64,000 nucleotides of DNA, taken from positions 27,415,634 to 27,479,633 of the forward strand of contig NC_031776.1 of NCBI RefSeq assembly GCF_001522545.3, written 5' to 3'. Within the stretch, counting starts at the first letter, position 1. Each line of letters begins with the position of its first letter. The translations under genes were made by a program, and so were the position numbers. Positions 14,001 to 29,000 of this stretch are shown here, piece after piece. This DNA comes from Parus major (lineage: Eukaryota > Chordata > Aves > Passeriformes > Paridae). The notes under the pieces were generated by a model, which was not told the DNA's origin, searched no databases, and saw only the letters and a list, made by a program, of their open reading frames with translations.

Positions 14001-17000
14001 GACTCTTGGCTGGGCTCACTGATGCCGTACACGTTAGCAGCTCGCACGCGGAATTTGTACTCCCGGTCAGCCTGCAGGTCCTGAACGTTGAAGGAGGTGC
14101 TGCGGCAGGTGGTGAGGTCTGTCCATTTGTTATCCACTGAGTTCCAGATCTCCACGGTGTAGGACTGCACGGCGCTGCCACCATCGTAAGAGGAGCCGTA
14201 CCACGAGAGGGTGAGGGAGGAGCTCCGAATGTCCGACGCACAGGGAGTTCCGGCAGGTGGGTCTGGTTTATCTGCAACAACGCACACAATGGACACTGTG
14301 AGGATCAGAGAACTTCCAGCAGGGGATTCCTGGCCCTAGCTAACAGCCCTTCTCTTTCCATCCCATTGCTCTGCTTCACAGCTATCATTATAGCAACTGC
14401 AGAGACTAAAACCAGTCCCAGCTACATCTGCAATGTCCCACAATAGTGCAAACCACTCCTTGGTGATCTTCCTTAGAGGAATACCCCTATAACAGTCCTG
14501 TGGCTGTGATGTGCTTTCTTCAGCTCCCTTCATCTGCTTCCACACTTCAGGGCCACTGCTCATCTCTCACAGCCTCAGAAAGTGCCACTCATCCAAATAC
14601 ATCTGGGCAGCAGAAATACTAGAACCAGTTTGTTGGCATGGAAACAAGGCCTTGAAGGGTGGCAAGTTTATCTGCCAACAATTTAGTGAACAAATTCATC
14701 TGTGTGCAGTTTTTGGAAGTCTAGTGCACTTTTTGTAAGAAGGATTTCAACTTAAGAATATATAATTTAAACAGTGAGATTTTTAAAATCTCATATGCAT
14801 TTTGGAAATTGTTGAAGAAAGTGGAAGATAGAAACATCTGTATTTCCTCAGTAAGAGGATTGCTGCTGAAGTCCTTATTTAGATGAGTGGATCCAATATC
14901 ACCAGAACCTGGTGTGCAGATGTGCAGCCAACTATGCAAACATCTGAGAAAATACAAAAGCTTTGCAGTTGTATGATGTTTTCAAGATTTGGTCTAATGA
15001 TTAATTATTGCAATTAATGTTCTTCTAAGACAGAAAAGTGATGACTTTTAAAAGAAATTTCTAGAAGATAACTGTGGAAGTTAAGCACTTCAAAAGACTT
15101 TTAAGGGAAAAAAATAGCTTCTCTGGAAATAATCCTCTGAGAAATAATCTAGCAAAACCTACAAAATAATGATGATGTTGATGTGGATGAACTAGTGGCC
15201 AAAAGGTTGAAAGAAAAATCAAAGGATAGGGTGAATGAGAGAAGATGAAAAGAAAAAAGATAGAAAGTGTAAGATGCTACAAACAGTGGTTACATTGAAC
15301 ATGGACCGATAAATTCCTGTCCTATTTTGCTTTTTCTAGCTGCTAATAGACATTATCACTTTCTCTGTAGGAAACGCAGAGCTGACAAAGCAGCCAAAAA
15401 ATACTGCCACTTTCTCAGCAATAAAAACATCCAAATGCTGGGGGAAGCTGTTGTAGACTTTGATCAAAGCCTCACTGTGACAGACTATATCCCTCTATAC
15501 TCAAATTATCATTCCTGGGAAAATTACTGCACTGACAGAAATAGCCACAGTTTGTCAGAAACATGCCTTTAGTTCTTGGACAGAGGAATCTCTCCTCTGA
15601 TTGCTGTGGTTTAACTCATAGAGAGGGAAATTAGAGCAGTCTAATATAATCAAGATAGTTAAGTATCAGTTCACTATTTGGAAGAGTCATTGACCAATGA
15701 CTTCCCTGAAAAAAAAAATTTACTTCAGTTGTGCTGAAAAATACATCTCCCTCCAAAGCTTAAACATACTAGAAGATAAATAAATAGAAATTTTCAAGTA
15801 TGAGGAAAAAGACTGAGAGGGGGGAAGGGAGGTGGACCCCAAGTGTGCCGCTGTATTTAGTATGAGAACCTCCAGGTGGAAGAAAAAGTGACTGCCAGAA
15901 TCAAGATTATCTTTATTCATTTTGGCAACACATAAAACACCATTCCACTAGGAGTCATCATTATACAGCACATCTCTTGTTAAACACATGTCAGAGGCCA
16001 GATGTCCTGTGGAACAGCTTATTGTCCTGCTTACTGGTCACATTTTACTCACATCATTTTCTGGCAGAATATAGGGGCTATTAGCAAGCATGAATTTATA
16101 GAGTAGATATGTACTGAACTGAATCACAGAGGAGTTACATGATTTGTCTAAGATTAGAAAGAGAGACTGAAACAAAGATGAGAACTGAATCTTGATCTCC
16201 TGGTGCCCAAACAGCAGCACCCCACTTCCCTGTTCTGGTCCTGTCCCAGTCTCCCTGGAGCTGCAGAAAATAAGGATTCAGCACCCACAGCATTTGCAGT
16301 GTCAGCACATTTGTACCATACCCATAGCAGCCATCAGAGAGCTGCTGGCATGGCACATATGGATTTTATGATTTTAGTCAGCCAGTGGCAACAGCATCTT
16401 CTTTCCACTACAACTTATTATCCATGCAGACCTTGCTGGGAATGATTTTCTGTCCTTCTCAAAATGTTTACAGAAGTGTAATATTCAGCCCTGTGTCTTG
16501 TTTTCCTCCTATGTAACCATCACTGCATCATCTCAAAATGCAGACAGAACTTGAATAAGTAACAGCTGATTTATCCTGAATCCAGAGCACTTGCAGATAC
16601 CAGGAGGAAAATACTTTGAAGAAAAAGCCAAGCCAGTAGTCCATCACCTTACAGTGGCATCTATTGAGGTTTTCAAAGCAGTGCAGATTCTCTGAAATAT
16701 GCTATTCTGTGAGCCAAACCTGGATGTATGTGTTACTTTAAAAATAAAGTGTTAGGGTGCTTTACTACCATGCACTGAATTTATATGAAGAAGGTGTGCC
16801 TATGTTTCAGAACTTGCAGAGCACAGTAGCCTGCTTCCTGTGCAGGACATGAAAATACACTCTCTCATTGCTGACTTTAAACACACTTCTGTTTCAAATG
16901 AAACTCTGGGAATGATTTATCAGTTTCCTAGGCCTCAGTATCCTTAGTGAGCTCTCTTTTCATGACTCACCTAGGAAACTGAAGTCCCTCTGGCCAGCAC

Positions 17001-20000
17001 GGTTTACAGAAGCAAGGCTTAGGTATGTGAGCACTGCAGAGAAGACATTCATGGCCAAGGGGACATCAGTGGCAAAGGAAATGCTGCATGGCTTCAGACT
17101 AGTATCTGCTAGACCTGGGAACATTTCTGTATTCCTAAGATATTTTTCCCAATAGGCAGAGATGAAAACATGCAACCTTGGCTGAATTCTACTGAGCCAG
17201 AAAGATGCATGTTTCTGTTTGAAGTCTATCATGTGCTGCTGCTTGCAGAACTGTTCAGTGTATAAATACTGTAGTAGCTGCTATGGGAGATCATAAACAG
17301 GAATGAAAGCCTAATCTTTGCTCTTTTTTAATATGACAGATGTATATGTACCATTTTACCATGCTTAAAAATGACTTGATATCAGACTGGATGGTATTCT
17401 ACAGCTCCGAACATTCAGAGAATCTGCAGATGGTCTCTCCATGTGTCTGCTCTGTTTCTCAATAGTTTATTCTATGGGGATTTTAAAGGTTACTCTGTAT
17501 TCATCTGTCTGTATTGAAAGCTAGAATATTTTGCCAAACTACATTCCCATTCCCTTCTGGAATATGAAATCTCTATCAGCACAATTAACTGCCTCCAATA
17601 AAAACATTCCACGAGTTGAGGAGGGGTGTGGAAGACAAGCACAGTTCTCTATTTTGTCCTTCTGTTTTAGTATTTACTATACCATTAATGTCCCTGAGCT
17701 GCCCATCTCCAATATTCTGCTTCATGTCATGTGCAATTTTTGACATGCACAATCATATTTCATACTTAGGCTTATATTATGAAGGCTTTACATTGGCTTT
17801 AATGGACTACAATTTTGTTCTTCCTCTTCTGGAACAATCCATAGCTACAATCCAATATGTGAAAAAGAATGAAGGGAGAGCAGCCAAAAATGCACTTGTG
17901 CACATTTCTATAGGAGAAGGAACTAATTTAAAATACTGAGCTTTAACTTCAATTTCAGTGTTACATGCAACAAAAGAAAGCCACCATAAGGTATCTTAAC
18001 TATATGAAAGTAGGCTAACTTACAGCAGGTACATAACCTCTAAATAAAGACTTGTGATACTCTAGATTATCATGGTCAAACTGGCTGTATCTACACAGTC
18101 CCGTTGAACCTGGTCAGAATCCTACAAACTCCAATGTCTTTGCATTTAAAACTCTAGGAATATAAGTAGGGTTGCCCCAAGCTGGCTTCCAAGGCCTTGT
18201 GGCAGGCAAAGGAGCTGGATAAGCAGCTAATTTGGCCTCAAACCTGGCTCAGGGACAGTTTGCACAGCAGCACAGACTGCATTAAGTTACTGATACCAGC
18301 AGCGCACAGGAAGTGCGTTTCTACTGCTTTGTAGCCCTTTGTGCTCCAGCAAAACCAGACACAGATTAAAACCCCCTGTTTCTCAACAGAGGGAGGTGTA
18401 AATTACTGCTACCCCAAAAGCAAGGAGGTCAGATTCCAGCTTATTCTTTGTGGCATGTATTCCTTTGAGCAAATGATAATGTGATGAGCTGGCCCACATG
18501 AAATGTTTAAGCCACTTTTAAGACCATATCAGCACTGAAACACACACTTGTTATTTACTCTCCAACTGAATTCAGCTGCACTCCTTCCTCAGATAAATTC
18601 TCAGAAATATTTTGGTAAACAGGTTTTGATATACAGCCTGAAGTAAGCTTTAATTAATTTGTATTTGTGCACTCTGAAAAGCATAAAACATAAGCAAGCT
18701 TGGCCTTTAAATCATTGCAGTTTATCAGACAAATTTGAGTTGATGTCATTGCCTTTTTTTTCAGTGGTGTATTGGTTAGAGCATATTGCTAATAACACCA
18801 TGGTTGTGGGGTCAATCCCTGTACAGGCCATTCACTTAAGGGCTGGAGTCGATGATCCTTGTGGGTCCTTTCCAACTCAGAATAGTCTGTGATTCTGTGA
18901 AAATTCCTTCGCATAGGGAAAGGGACTTTCTGCAGGGAGGTGAACCCACAGCTCATCCAGGACACCCACATGACATGAGACTGTGCTATCTAGACCTCAC
19001 TGCCTTCTCCTCATGGCTCAGTTTACAGAGCCCTCAGAACACAAGAACCATTCCAAGAGACCAAAAAAGGCAGCAATCTCCTTATCTGAGTGCAAGGAAA
19101 TGGAAATTGTTGTGCTACTTGCTGTGAGGGTCAGGCTGAGCCAAGGCGAGGCAATAGAGTTTGCTGTGCGTTAAGAGCTCGCATGGCCCTGGCTCTTAAG
19201 AAGAGATACTGTTCCAGCAAAAAGCCTCTGAAAACTGAGAACTGTATAACCACAGCCTCTGAAAAGTTTTCTTTTCCTTTCTTTTATGAACAGAGACAGC
19301 GCTGAAGCAATGTCTCTGAAGCAGTTTTCTTTATCTGTTCTCAAAATTGGTTTGTTTTCTTTCTAAATCCAGTTATCATATTACTGTATAATACTATTAT
19401 TAGCTATTGTGATATTTGTCTGCCAGATAAAGAACAGACAGAAAGAAACAATTTAATTCCATTCCACAAGCTGTTTAGCCAGGGAAGGTATTTAATATGC
19501 TGCAAAAGCCAGTTGAACACTGTCCATGCCGACAGCACTGGCAAAGCTTTCATTTGAAATCCATCAGCAGGAGAAAAGCAAAACCATAAAAGGTCATAAC
19601 TGAACTTGGCACTATCGCTGACAGGGCTCGGGGTCATGGCAGACCTTGCTGCTTTGCTTGGAAAACTATGCCCTGCAGCTCTTTTTCCAGGAGAGAGGAG
19701 TACTACAAGTAGAAGTTACCCCTTGACACCTGTAACTAATGCACACCCTGTAGTTCATGTACCACAGGGTTAGGATAAAGTTAAACTAGAGAATGCCTGT
19801 GTTTTCCTGCAGAACAACTCGAGAAACTGAAATGAACACGAGGTTTCTCCTAATCAAACAGCCTCCCCAGCAGAGGCAAGGACCCTGTGGTAAAGATTTA
19901 TTAGTCCAGACTTTGAAATTTACACCTCCCCCGTAAAATACACTGCAGAACACTCTCACCACATCAGCCCTCCTGACAACTCTAACATAAAACTAAGTTA

Positions 20001-23000
20001 TTTAAAAACTGCCCTTTTGAGACCCGTGGATAAAGTACCTCACAGATACTGGTGGCCCAGAGCATCGCTGTGTGCTGTTGGGGTAACTGAGGCACGTGAG
20101 TGTGAAATGACCTTGCCCAAGGACACACAGGAGAATGGAGCTGGGAATGAAACCAGAGCTCACCACTCCCACGCAAATGCCCTCAGCACAAGAACATCTC
20201 CTTCTGCCACAGGCCTAATGGAAGAAACAAATATATAATGCATTCTCAGGAGCCTTTTTCTAAACCATCTGCTCCCGAGCCTGAATCAACAAGCTGTTCA
20301 GATTACTCATGTGCCACACATTAGGTATCTGCTTTGATAACTGATTGAATTAGAGCTCCCAAACCTGCCCACTGAAAGGCAGAATAAATTTTAGGAATTT
20401 CTCTAGTAGGGCTATCAGTGGATTAGTCTCCACTGGAGTGAGTTTGGGTCCTAGGAACCCCATGTTTGCATGCAGGAGTTGTGATTAATCATTTTTGAGT
20501 AACTAGGTAAAACACAGGAATTTTGTTGCAGTTGTCGAGATATTTATATTCTTCTCAAAAAAAACAGCTGAAGGTAAGCATCAGGAAAAAGCAACTATGC
20601 ACAGAGTTCTACTGAAATTTCTCCCAACAGAAATGACATTGAAACTACATGGCCATTCAAGGGATAAACCTGGATTAGTGTGCCAGCACTGATGCATAGA
20701 GCAGAGTAAGCTGGTTTTCCTCTACACATTTTGATCTGTCTGTGAAAAGTTTTGGTATGGCTGCAGTTTTGCCACTATGCATTAGTGGGAAGCTGACAGT
20801 GGAGGTTACTATAGTCTTGAACTACAACAGCAACAATATAAGACATCTCTTCCTTTACCAGCAGTGTAGTTGCCCTTTAACCATAAAACCAGTGACAAAA
20901 ATACTCTAGCAATCCAGAGGAATTTGAAAGGTTGAAGGTTATAGAGCAAGTCCACCCACATATTCTTAGGAAATTCACTGCATTCTTGACCCAACTGTAA
21001 ACAGGGAATCACATGGATACTGAAAGATACAATCTGATGTTTTTCAAAAGAAGAACTTCAGAATCATTCATATTTGCACTTCTGAGCTGCAATATTCAGT
21101 GTCAAAATGTCTATGGTGTCTCAGTTCACTGTCTGCTTCCCAGATGTCTGCACTTAACTTTTCCAGAGAGGGAACACGGAACCCTGACCACTGGGTCCTC
21201 TCTGTCTGAGTGGTGAGCACTGAGCCAGATTCCTCAGATCTCCCACAATGCATTCATACTGCTGAAAGGGTCACTGTGCACTGCTGGTTTTGCTACCACG
21301 TTTCCTTGTAACAGAATTTCAGGGCAGAAAACAAATGCTAATATAGCTTGCACATATGTGACTTGTGGAACCAGAACCAAGCCCTTCATAGCAGCCATTA
21401 CTAATCCTACCATTACATTCAATGACTATTGGAGTTAGTGATGATAAGACCTTGTTCTCAAATAAACTTCTATTTTCTCATTTGTGCTTGGGAAGACTGT
21501 GCTCACACAGATTCTGCTAAAGGCATAGAAACACCACCATCCTCACAGAAAGTATCCTCATCCCAAGTCAAGTATGGAATGGAGCAGAGGAGTAGGTATT
21601 ATTGAATTCATGTTACACTACTTGCATGCCTGTGTGCAACATGCTTATATATATGTGTGTGTCCTTGAGTACTTGGTTTACCACTTTCCAGCAGCAGAGG
21701 AGTCTGCAAAACACAGCACATGCACCAAAGCTGAGAGTAATAAAAACACTAACATTTAACTTTAGGCTTCTCAGGGTCTAATGACATTGCTCTCATTCTT
21801 TTGCATATATCCACCATAGAGCTTACTAATACTTCTATGTGTGTGTAATACACATGCACACAAAATACCACATCAGGAACAGTAGAAATCGCAAAGGATT
21901 TGTAAAAGACAAACAAGGTTGGTCAAAATCAGCCCCCAGTTAGGTAGTAGGTTTGTTTCTGTCTTTAAATAAGTAAAAGACAGCACTAATATCCAAAGTA
22001 TTCACTAAACACTGATCATCAAAAAGCCCCTGCATAGTAGGCATGGAAACATGAAGCAATATGCCCAAAAGCATGTGGCAAGCTTGTGGCATAGCTGCAG
22101 AACAGATTATTTCTCTAGAGACAGATACCCTTATTGAGTATTGTGTTATTCTTCTGACTCTGTCATAGCACCCAGCTTTAGCCAGTAGGAAAACCAAGTT
22201 TCTTTTTCAAAGGTGGTCACATACCTGGGGCTATCACACAGCTAAAATGTTCAGAATCATAAATTTGATAACTTAAATTTGATATATGTGTATCAATATA
22301 CATCCAGTAAATGTCATGAAAGGAATGAATACTCCTTGCTATTATTGTAAAGTGAGGGCTCTACCTTGCCTAAATAAGTCATATTTTACACTAAGCTCGT
22401 TGTTGGCTCATTCAACAGCTTTGGCAGCACAAGTCCACTTCCATCTGACACACTGTCTGCTATAAATCATTAGCTCAATCTCACATCAGGCTGTTTCGAT
22501 TTTGGAGCAGAAACATGTTACAAAATCTCCCTAGAGAGATCAGTCAGCTAAGGAAATTGCTTATTTAAGAGAGCTGATCATAACAATAGAGAAGAGCTCA
22601 ACATGGAAATTTTGGGAGCAGTCAGCCCTTTAAAAGAAGATACTGCTTAACTTGGATGTGTCACAGACTTGCAGGTCTCTCAATATTATTAGTGCTTGTA
22701 CAGAGCTACACAAGGAATCACAAGGCTCAGTCCTTGTGTCTGAGTGCTGTGTGCTCAGCACCACAGCATTATTTAAAAAGTCTCCTGGAACTTGTTTATG
22801 TGTCAGTGCATCTGCTGTGTGGACTGCACACAGCTCACACTGGAAGCTGAGTGTAATGGACATTTTGTTCATTGAAATTCATTAAAGGAAATAAAACCCC
22901 TTAGAATGAAGTTGGGCTTCTTTCAAGAGCATCCTTTCCCATGGAAAATGGGAAATCATGAACTATTTAAATGCTTTAAGTGTCAGAACCCTTGCACAGT

Positions 23001-26000
23001 TCAGTTAAGACTGTAGTTGAGGCCTGAGTCTGACAGTTAAATTTAAGACTTTGGGAGATAAATTCAGAGGAATGCAGGTTATCTTTGTTTCCCTAAATGT
23101 CATTATTAAAAATAATTTCTAAAAATTGTATTCAGATAGTTTACAATCTAAGACTCAGGGTTTAAATCACAGCAGGATCATTTCTGATTTGAATCCTGGC
23201 AGATAAGCTCAACCCTTTGTCTTCTGATGGGAGGTTAAGTCAATAATGTTATTATTTTGTGAAGAAAGGTCTTTGTCAACTGCAAGTATAAAAGCAAGAT
23301 CCAGGATGGTCTTATATATCCTCAGGAAGGTCTTTAGACCTTCTGTTCAAAGCAGGATCAGCTATAAGGTCAGATCAGATTGCTCAGATGCTTATCCAGT
23401 CTGAACTTGAATACCTCCAGGCATGAGACTGCACAACTTTGCTGGGCAATCTGCTCCTAGACATGTGTTACAATCCAACTTTAATTTGAGAAATGTTTAT
23501 TGGAGTCTTTGCCATCAGCATGAAGACTTTGAAACCTATATGGTTTCTTACATGGCAAGGGGTAATAATAAAATAAATATATCATTATTTCCATATTTAT
23601 TTAATTTTGTATTTTAACAAATATCTTTGATTTGCTAAAATTCAGAAGAGCCAAGTCTGTTAGCTATCCCTTCAAGAAATGCAGCTCTGGGTCTGCTCAG
23701 ACACTCATCCTGAAAACAAATGTTCTGTATTTGTAGTTTCAACACATTCAAGTGTGGTCAAGTGCAGTGTGGTCAGGCAGCAGCGTTTTGAGCACAAAAT
23801 ACACACATGGATGTGCCTTTTCTCAGTAAACTTACAGGGAGGCAGCTTACACAGAATTTAGAGCCTTATTATAAAGGGCTGAGGCAAATCAAGCTGATGT
23901 CTAGCACCAGGACTTTCTCCACCAACGTTTGTTATGAAAGTGGGGTCAGAGTAGGGAGGACAAGTTTCTTCCCAGTACTTAGGATGGACAGGCAGGAATT
24001 TAAGACTAAGGATGACCTTTGGTAGACTCAGAAGGCTCTGGTTTTACATATTCAGAGAAACATAGCTTCCCTATTTTGACTGACAGGCTTTAGAGGAAAG
24101 TACCTTCCAACTTCAGTCAACATTTGACACCTTTAAAGGTGAAAACAGTGTGAAGGATTTGATCTCAGTAGTGAGATTCTAACCTCCTTCCTAGAAGGAA
24201 GACATTTTTGCTCCCTTTTCCCACATTTTTGAGTGCCCAGATGGAAGAATCTGGCCTTAAAATGCATGTGCAGCAAGCTAGGAGCCGTGAGGCCTTGTCA
24301 TGCCTTCAGCAGTGCTGACATCAGCGAGATGTCTCACTGAAAAGCTTGGCAATTTTACAAGAAGGAATTTATTCTTTTTAGTTGGAAACTGAGAGCTTGT
24401 CATCAGCCAATACACATGGCAAACTGTACATTGTAAGGATGCTTCACCCAACTCTCCCAAAAGCATCTCTGGGAATCCCACGGTTCTCTGGCACATGTCT
24501 TAGGGAAGAGTGAAGCAGGAGGCTGAGATGTAGCTTTATAAGGTTATAGAATTCACAGACTTTCAAACCAATTAACTCCAAAGGATATAAACCAGTGACT
24601 TATATAATAATAAGTCAAGGCCCACACAGTAACATGATAATAGGAATTGTCAGCCTTATGCAGCTAAAAAAAAATCCACCTTGCCCAATAACCTGCTATG
24701 ATTAGCTGCCTGCAGCAGTTGCCTAGGAAAGAGGGAAAAGGAGGGAAATGTAAAGAGCAATTATTCTCCTGCCATTCTTCCAGCTGCTAATCAGCTGTGT
24801 TGGGGTTTTGCAGCCAAAACCTATACCCAGACCAATATATATGTTTATTCAAGGACCAGTGGTATTAATTTTTAACCTAGCCGTACTTCTGACTTGTACA
24901 ACCCACTGTTGGAAGGGGTAGTACAATTTATCTATGAATCATGGGAAAAATACTGATTCTATTTTCTCCTGTTCTTGAATTCTCTGTCATGTTTCTGGAA
25001 TCTATTTGATATTTATACTCATCCATTCAGTTATCTTTTAACTGCAATTAAAGCCATAGACTGGATGAAAGGATCTAATTCAAATAATTTGGAAGCCTCT
25101 ATTGACAATATGTAGAGCAACATGCAATTGAGTCACATTCAGTCTGTTTCAGTGGATATTGTACCTGAAAGTGTGATTTTATTAATTAATTAAACTTTGT
25201 ATGGTATTCACTGGATTGGTGGAATGAATCTCCAGTCCAACTTGGGTTAAGGGTATTTTTGCATTGATTTCATTGTAGTCAGAATCTTTGGCCTTACACC
25301 CACATTTCTTGCCTTCCTCACACCCATGTGGCTGTCAGGGCACCTCCTCAAGTGATAACCCCTCTGTAGGCCACAGGTGACAGAGCCCAGAAACAGACCC
25401 AGCCCACAGATGTATGTTTTACCAAATCACATCTTTGCTTGTAGATCTTCCCTGGGTTTCCCAGGAGCATTTTGCTGTGCATCCACACACAGGCGGGCTC
25501 ATTCGGCCTGTCAGAGCTAGGTGTCACAGATCTAGATTTTGGCTCCTCACTAGGCTGCAGTTTTATCTGCAAATAAACTGCAACAATCTTCCAGCCTACA
25601 TCTGTGTGCAGCTGTCCACAGTCTGCCACAACAAACCTGATGGCCTGGGAGTGTCACCTGACAGGGCTGTTTAAAGCCTTAAGACACCTGTGTAAAAGCC
25701 CACGATGAAGGGCTCCATTTTCAAAACAGATTGTCCTTATTCACTGCTTTCTGTCCCTGTGGAACAGTACACCATGGTAGGAATTTAAAATGGAGACATA
25801 AGCTGTTTTTTTTTTGTGGGGGTATTTTTTTTTTAAGCATGAGCTATTTTATGTACTTTATACCTTCATCACCATGGAATTAAGAATTTTTCCAAATAAA
25901 CACAGTACAGCCCTACTGAGCTTGCTTATAATCCTTATTACAGTATCACTGTCAATTTTTTAAATACTAGCTTTTATTTCAGTCTTCTTAACTTAACTGA

Positions 26001-29000
26001 TTATTTTATTTAACCTGCTGCATATCATTATATAAAATGCAAATGCAGACTGATGTCTGAAGAATAAATATATAAATAAAATATTATTATGGACTTACCA
26101 ACAACTGTAAGGTTGACTTGTGCTTGTCTGCTGCCAAGTTTGTTCTCTACAACTAGGGTGTAACATCCACAGTGTTCCTGCTTTGTTGATGATATTGTTA
26201 GCTTGCTGCTGTTTTCAGCATTCTCAATTTTAATATATTCATTTTCTTGAATCTGCCAAATGAAAAGAAAAATTATGTGATAGATTTCTTTCTATCTGAA
26301 AGAGCTCAAAGCACAATACAATGTTAGCATATTGTGTGTTGTCTGCAGATAACTCTACTACAGAAGTGAGTTTGTGCAGCTGGTAAAGTGTAATCAACAC
26401 AAATCATCTAGAAATGCAGGGGAACATTATAATGGCTCCAGCCCTGCAAAGGCCACAGGGAGCGCTGGTGTTGCTGGAACCCCACTAAGGAACAGGAGTG
26501 TCGCTTTTTTACTTCTCTTTGACAGGCTGAAAGTGCAAACTGTGCAATTGTTAAAAAAAATTTTGGTCTTGCATATCTTAGAGAAACCGCAGTGGAACAA
26601 AGGTTTAGCTCATTTGCCATTCCCCATCAGAGGCCCAACATGCAGACCATCCACAGCTGTGACTTTTGCCCTCTTGTTTTAACCAGACTTATTCTGCACT
26701 TCCACACAAACCAGGGTAAGAGTTTCTTGGGTTTGAACAGCTGAAGACAATGTATGAAATGGCGATACACCACTACAGCTCTACAGAGAGACATTCAAAG
26801 AAGCAGACTGAGCTTTCCCATAGCATTTTAATTTTCTGGGGAAGCAAAAATCCAAATCTCTGCTGAGTACCATAAGCATATTATGAACTAGTTTTTAATT
26901 GAAAAGGAGCTATCATAGCATAAACAGCCAAGGTGACTTAGATTTTAATCAGCATTAGCTTGAGACATGACAGTTCTTTAAAAACCTCATAATGCTACAC
27001 TGCAATTATAGAAGCTGTACACTGTGTTCTTATGAAACAGACAACATAATGTCAATGCCCTTCTTCCTCCCACCACTTCCTTCTTAGATAAGTGACTCTT
27101 CCAAGCCATTCTCAGAATTTAATTAAAAATTAAGGCTATTTAGCTTGCCTTATCTTGTCCCATATATTCAGAGAAGAAATCAAAATTTTTGGAACAGGAC
27201 CTTCCCTGCTCTTTCCTCAACTGAGACAAAACACATGCACTGCTATCTGCTCAAAAGTAACATTAGAAAGATTTTCCTACAGTAACTCATACAGAAAGTT
27301 AACAAATGTGATTTTGTAGGGTTAAATTATACTGAAAGTTGTTCCACCCTGCCGACATACATCTGAGATTCTAAATGGTCTTTTATGTTTTGCTTCATTA
27401 AAATTAGTCAAGGGGTGATAGTAGAACTAGATCTGCATTATTCAGAGAAAGCCCAGAAAGGATACAGAGAAAGCCCTGAAGCCCTGAAGATCCTTGAAAG
27501 GATAAAGAGATAGCCCTAAAAGGATGCTCAGTGGTTTGCAGTGGTTGTGGGGAGCATAGGTTGGATCCTTGGGATGCTGAAAGAAAGTCACTGGTCATGG
27601 TTAAGAAGTTTCAACAGCTGGCAGTGTTCAGTGATGGACTCAGCTAATGAAGTGGCTTTCCAAGGCTTTCCAAAGCTTTCCCCCCTTTAGCTCAGCACAC
27701 TTCCAGCACCCCTCCACTATACTGCCACAGCACACAACAGTATGGGTCACAGATTCATGACATTCCCTTTCTTCAAGCAAAAGATACTCTTGGAATATAC
27801 CTGTGCAGGACTGTGGCTCTCCTGCACCTGAGGGAATGAGAGGAAGACACACAGAGAGGAGGCTGCAGCAAACAGCAGCAGGGCTGAAAACACCAATTAC
27901 TGGATCAGCTCAAATAACAACTACAAATAACTCCCAGTAAATTGTCAAAACACTTGGCTGGTTTTCACTTTTAGGACTGGGAATGGAACAGAGTTGAAAT
28001 CAACTACAGTTATAGAAAAGGAAGAAATCCAAGCATAAAACAATATGTGGTGAAGTGAAAAATAAAGCAAAATTATGGTGCAGCACAGGATGCAGTAAGT
28101 GGCTCCCCTTTTAAATTAATAAATGAGAGACTGCTGCCCTCACTTGTCCTGCAGTGTTTGGTAACCCTCCTGTATTTTTTTTTCTTTTGTATCTCATTCA
28201 GCAGAATAAATAATTTAAACATTTTTATCATTTTAATTTATGATTTTGCAACACTTCACTTTGTCTCATAGTGGATAACTAAAGAAGAAACTAAAGATGG
28301 TAAAAATAGCATTTTACAAAGGAGAAAATATCTTTGATCTGATAGGGGCATTAGGAGCGGCTATTCCTTGTTATCACATAGATCTTGCAGATAAAAAAAA
28401 GGCCTTAAAATCTAGGTAAATAGGATTGTTGTATTCAACAATGAACTCAGAATTCTGCACAAAACAGAAACTCACTTTTGAGGGGTACATTTTACCTAAA
28501 TGTTAAGACAGAACTTAGCAAAATCTAACACAATGTCATTGCAGCTTCTGAGATGTATTTTTTGTGGAAAGCAGTGGTTAACTCTAGTCTTGAAGCTAAA
28601 GAAATTTGAGGAAATATAAGAGTTCAAGAAATAAACCACCCTTTCCCCTAAAGTAAGTGGTTATTTTGAGTTAGCAAGGATTGGACTCTGGAATACCCTT
28701 TGCACTAACAAACTGTTTTGAATTCTTTCAATTAAATGCTGACATGTCTGGATTTAGAGTCTAAACTTCCTTCTAGGAGGAGATGTTTTTATTTGTGTTC
28801 TATAGAGTGCATAACAAGTTCAGAACAAAATAAACAGAAGAGCAGCTACAGTAGATATTTATATTTTCTCTGTCCTAACGTGACACTTCATCTTCCAGTC
28901 CGAACTTGCATATTCAGTTTTTTGATTTAAAGTGATTTTAAACAGCTTTGTTAAAGCAATTCTCTTTAGACACTGCCCTAACGTGATATAGTTTGAAGAT

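Larger units (their letters stand above)
14272..26098 (-). other. MYLK: MYLK intron g-h, 11.8 kb
   Basis: This is the largest complete intron and the richest in repeats, with MIR-like relics at 16085-16225, 20077-20205 and 22040-22110, the tRNA-Ile SINE at 18762-18904 and an old CR1 at 23295-23480. CArG-type matches at 19584-19593 and 24130-24139 are at chance level. No additional exon was found. Confidence 0.88.

Noticed and set aside
13990..14289. Alternative minus-strand frame over the FN3 exon
   Set aside because: It is a +1/+2 shadow. Only the other frame gives the FN3 hallmarks and fits the splice phases.
18771..18830. A functional tRNA-Ile gene
   Set aside because: The 5' half and A box are degraded and the sequence continues into a CR1 tail, so it is a SINE head and not a tRNA gene.
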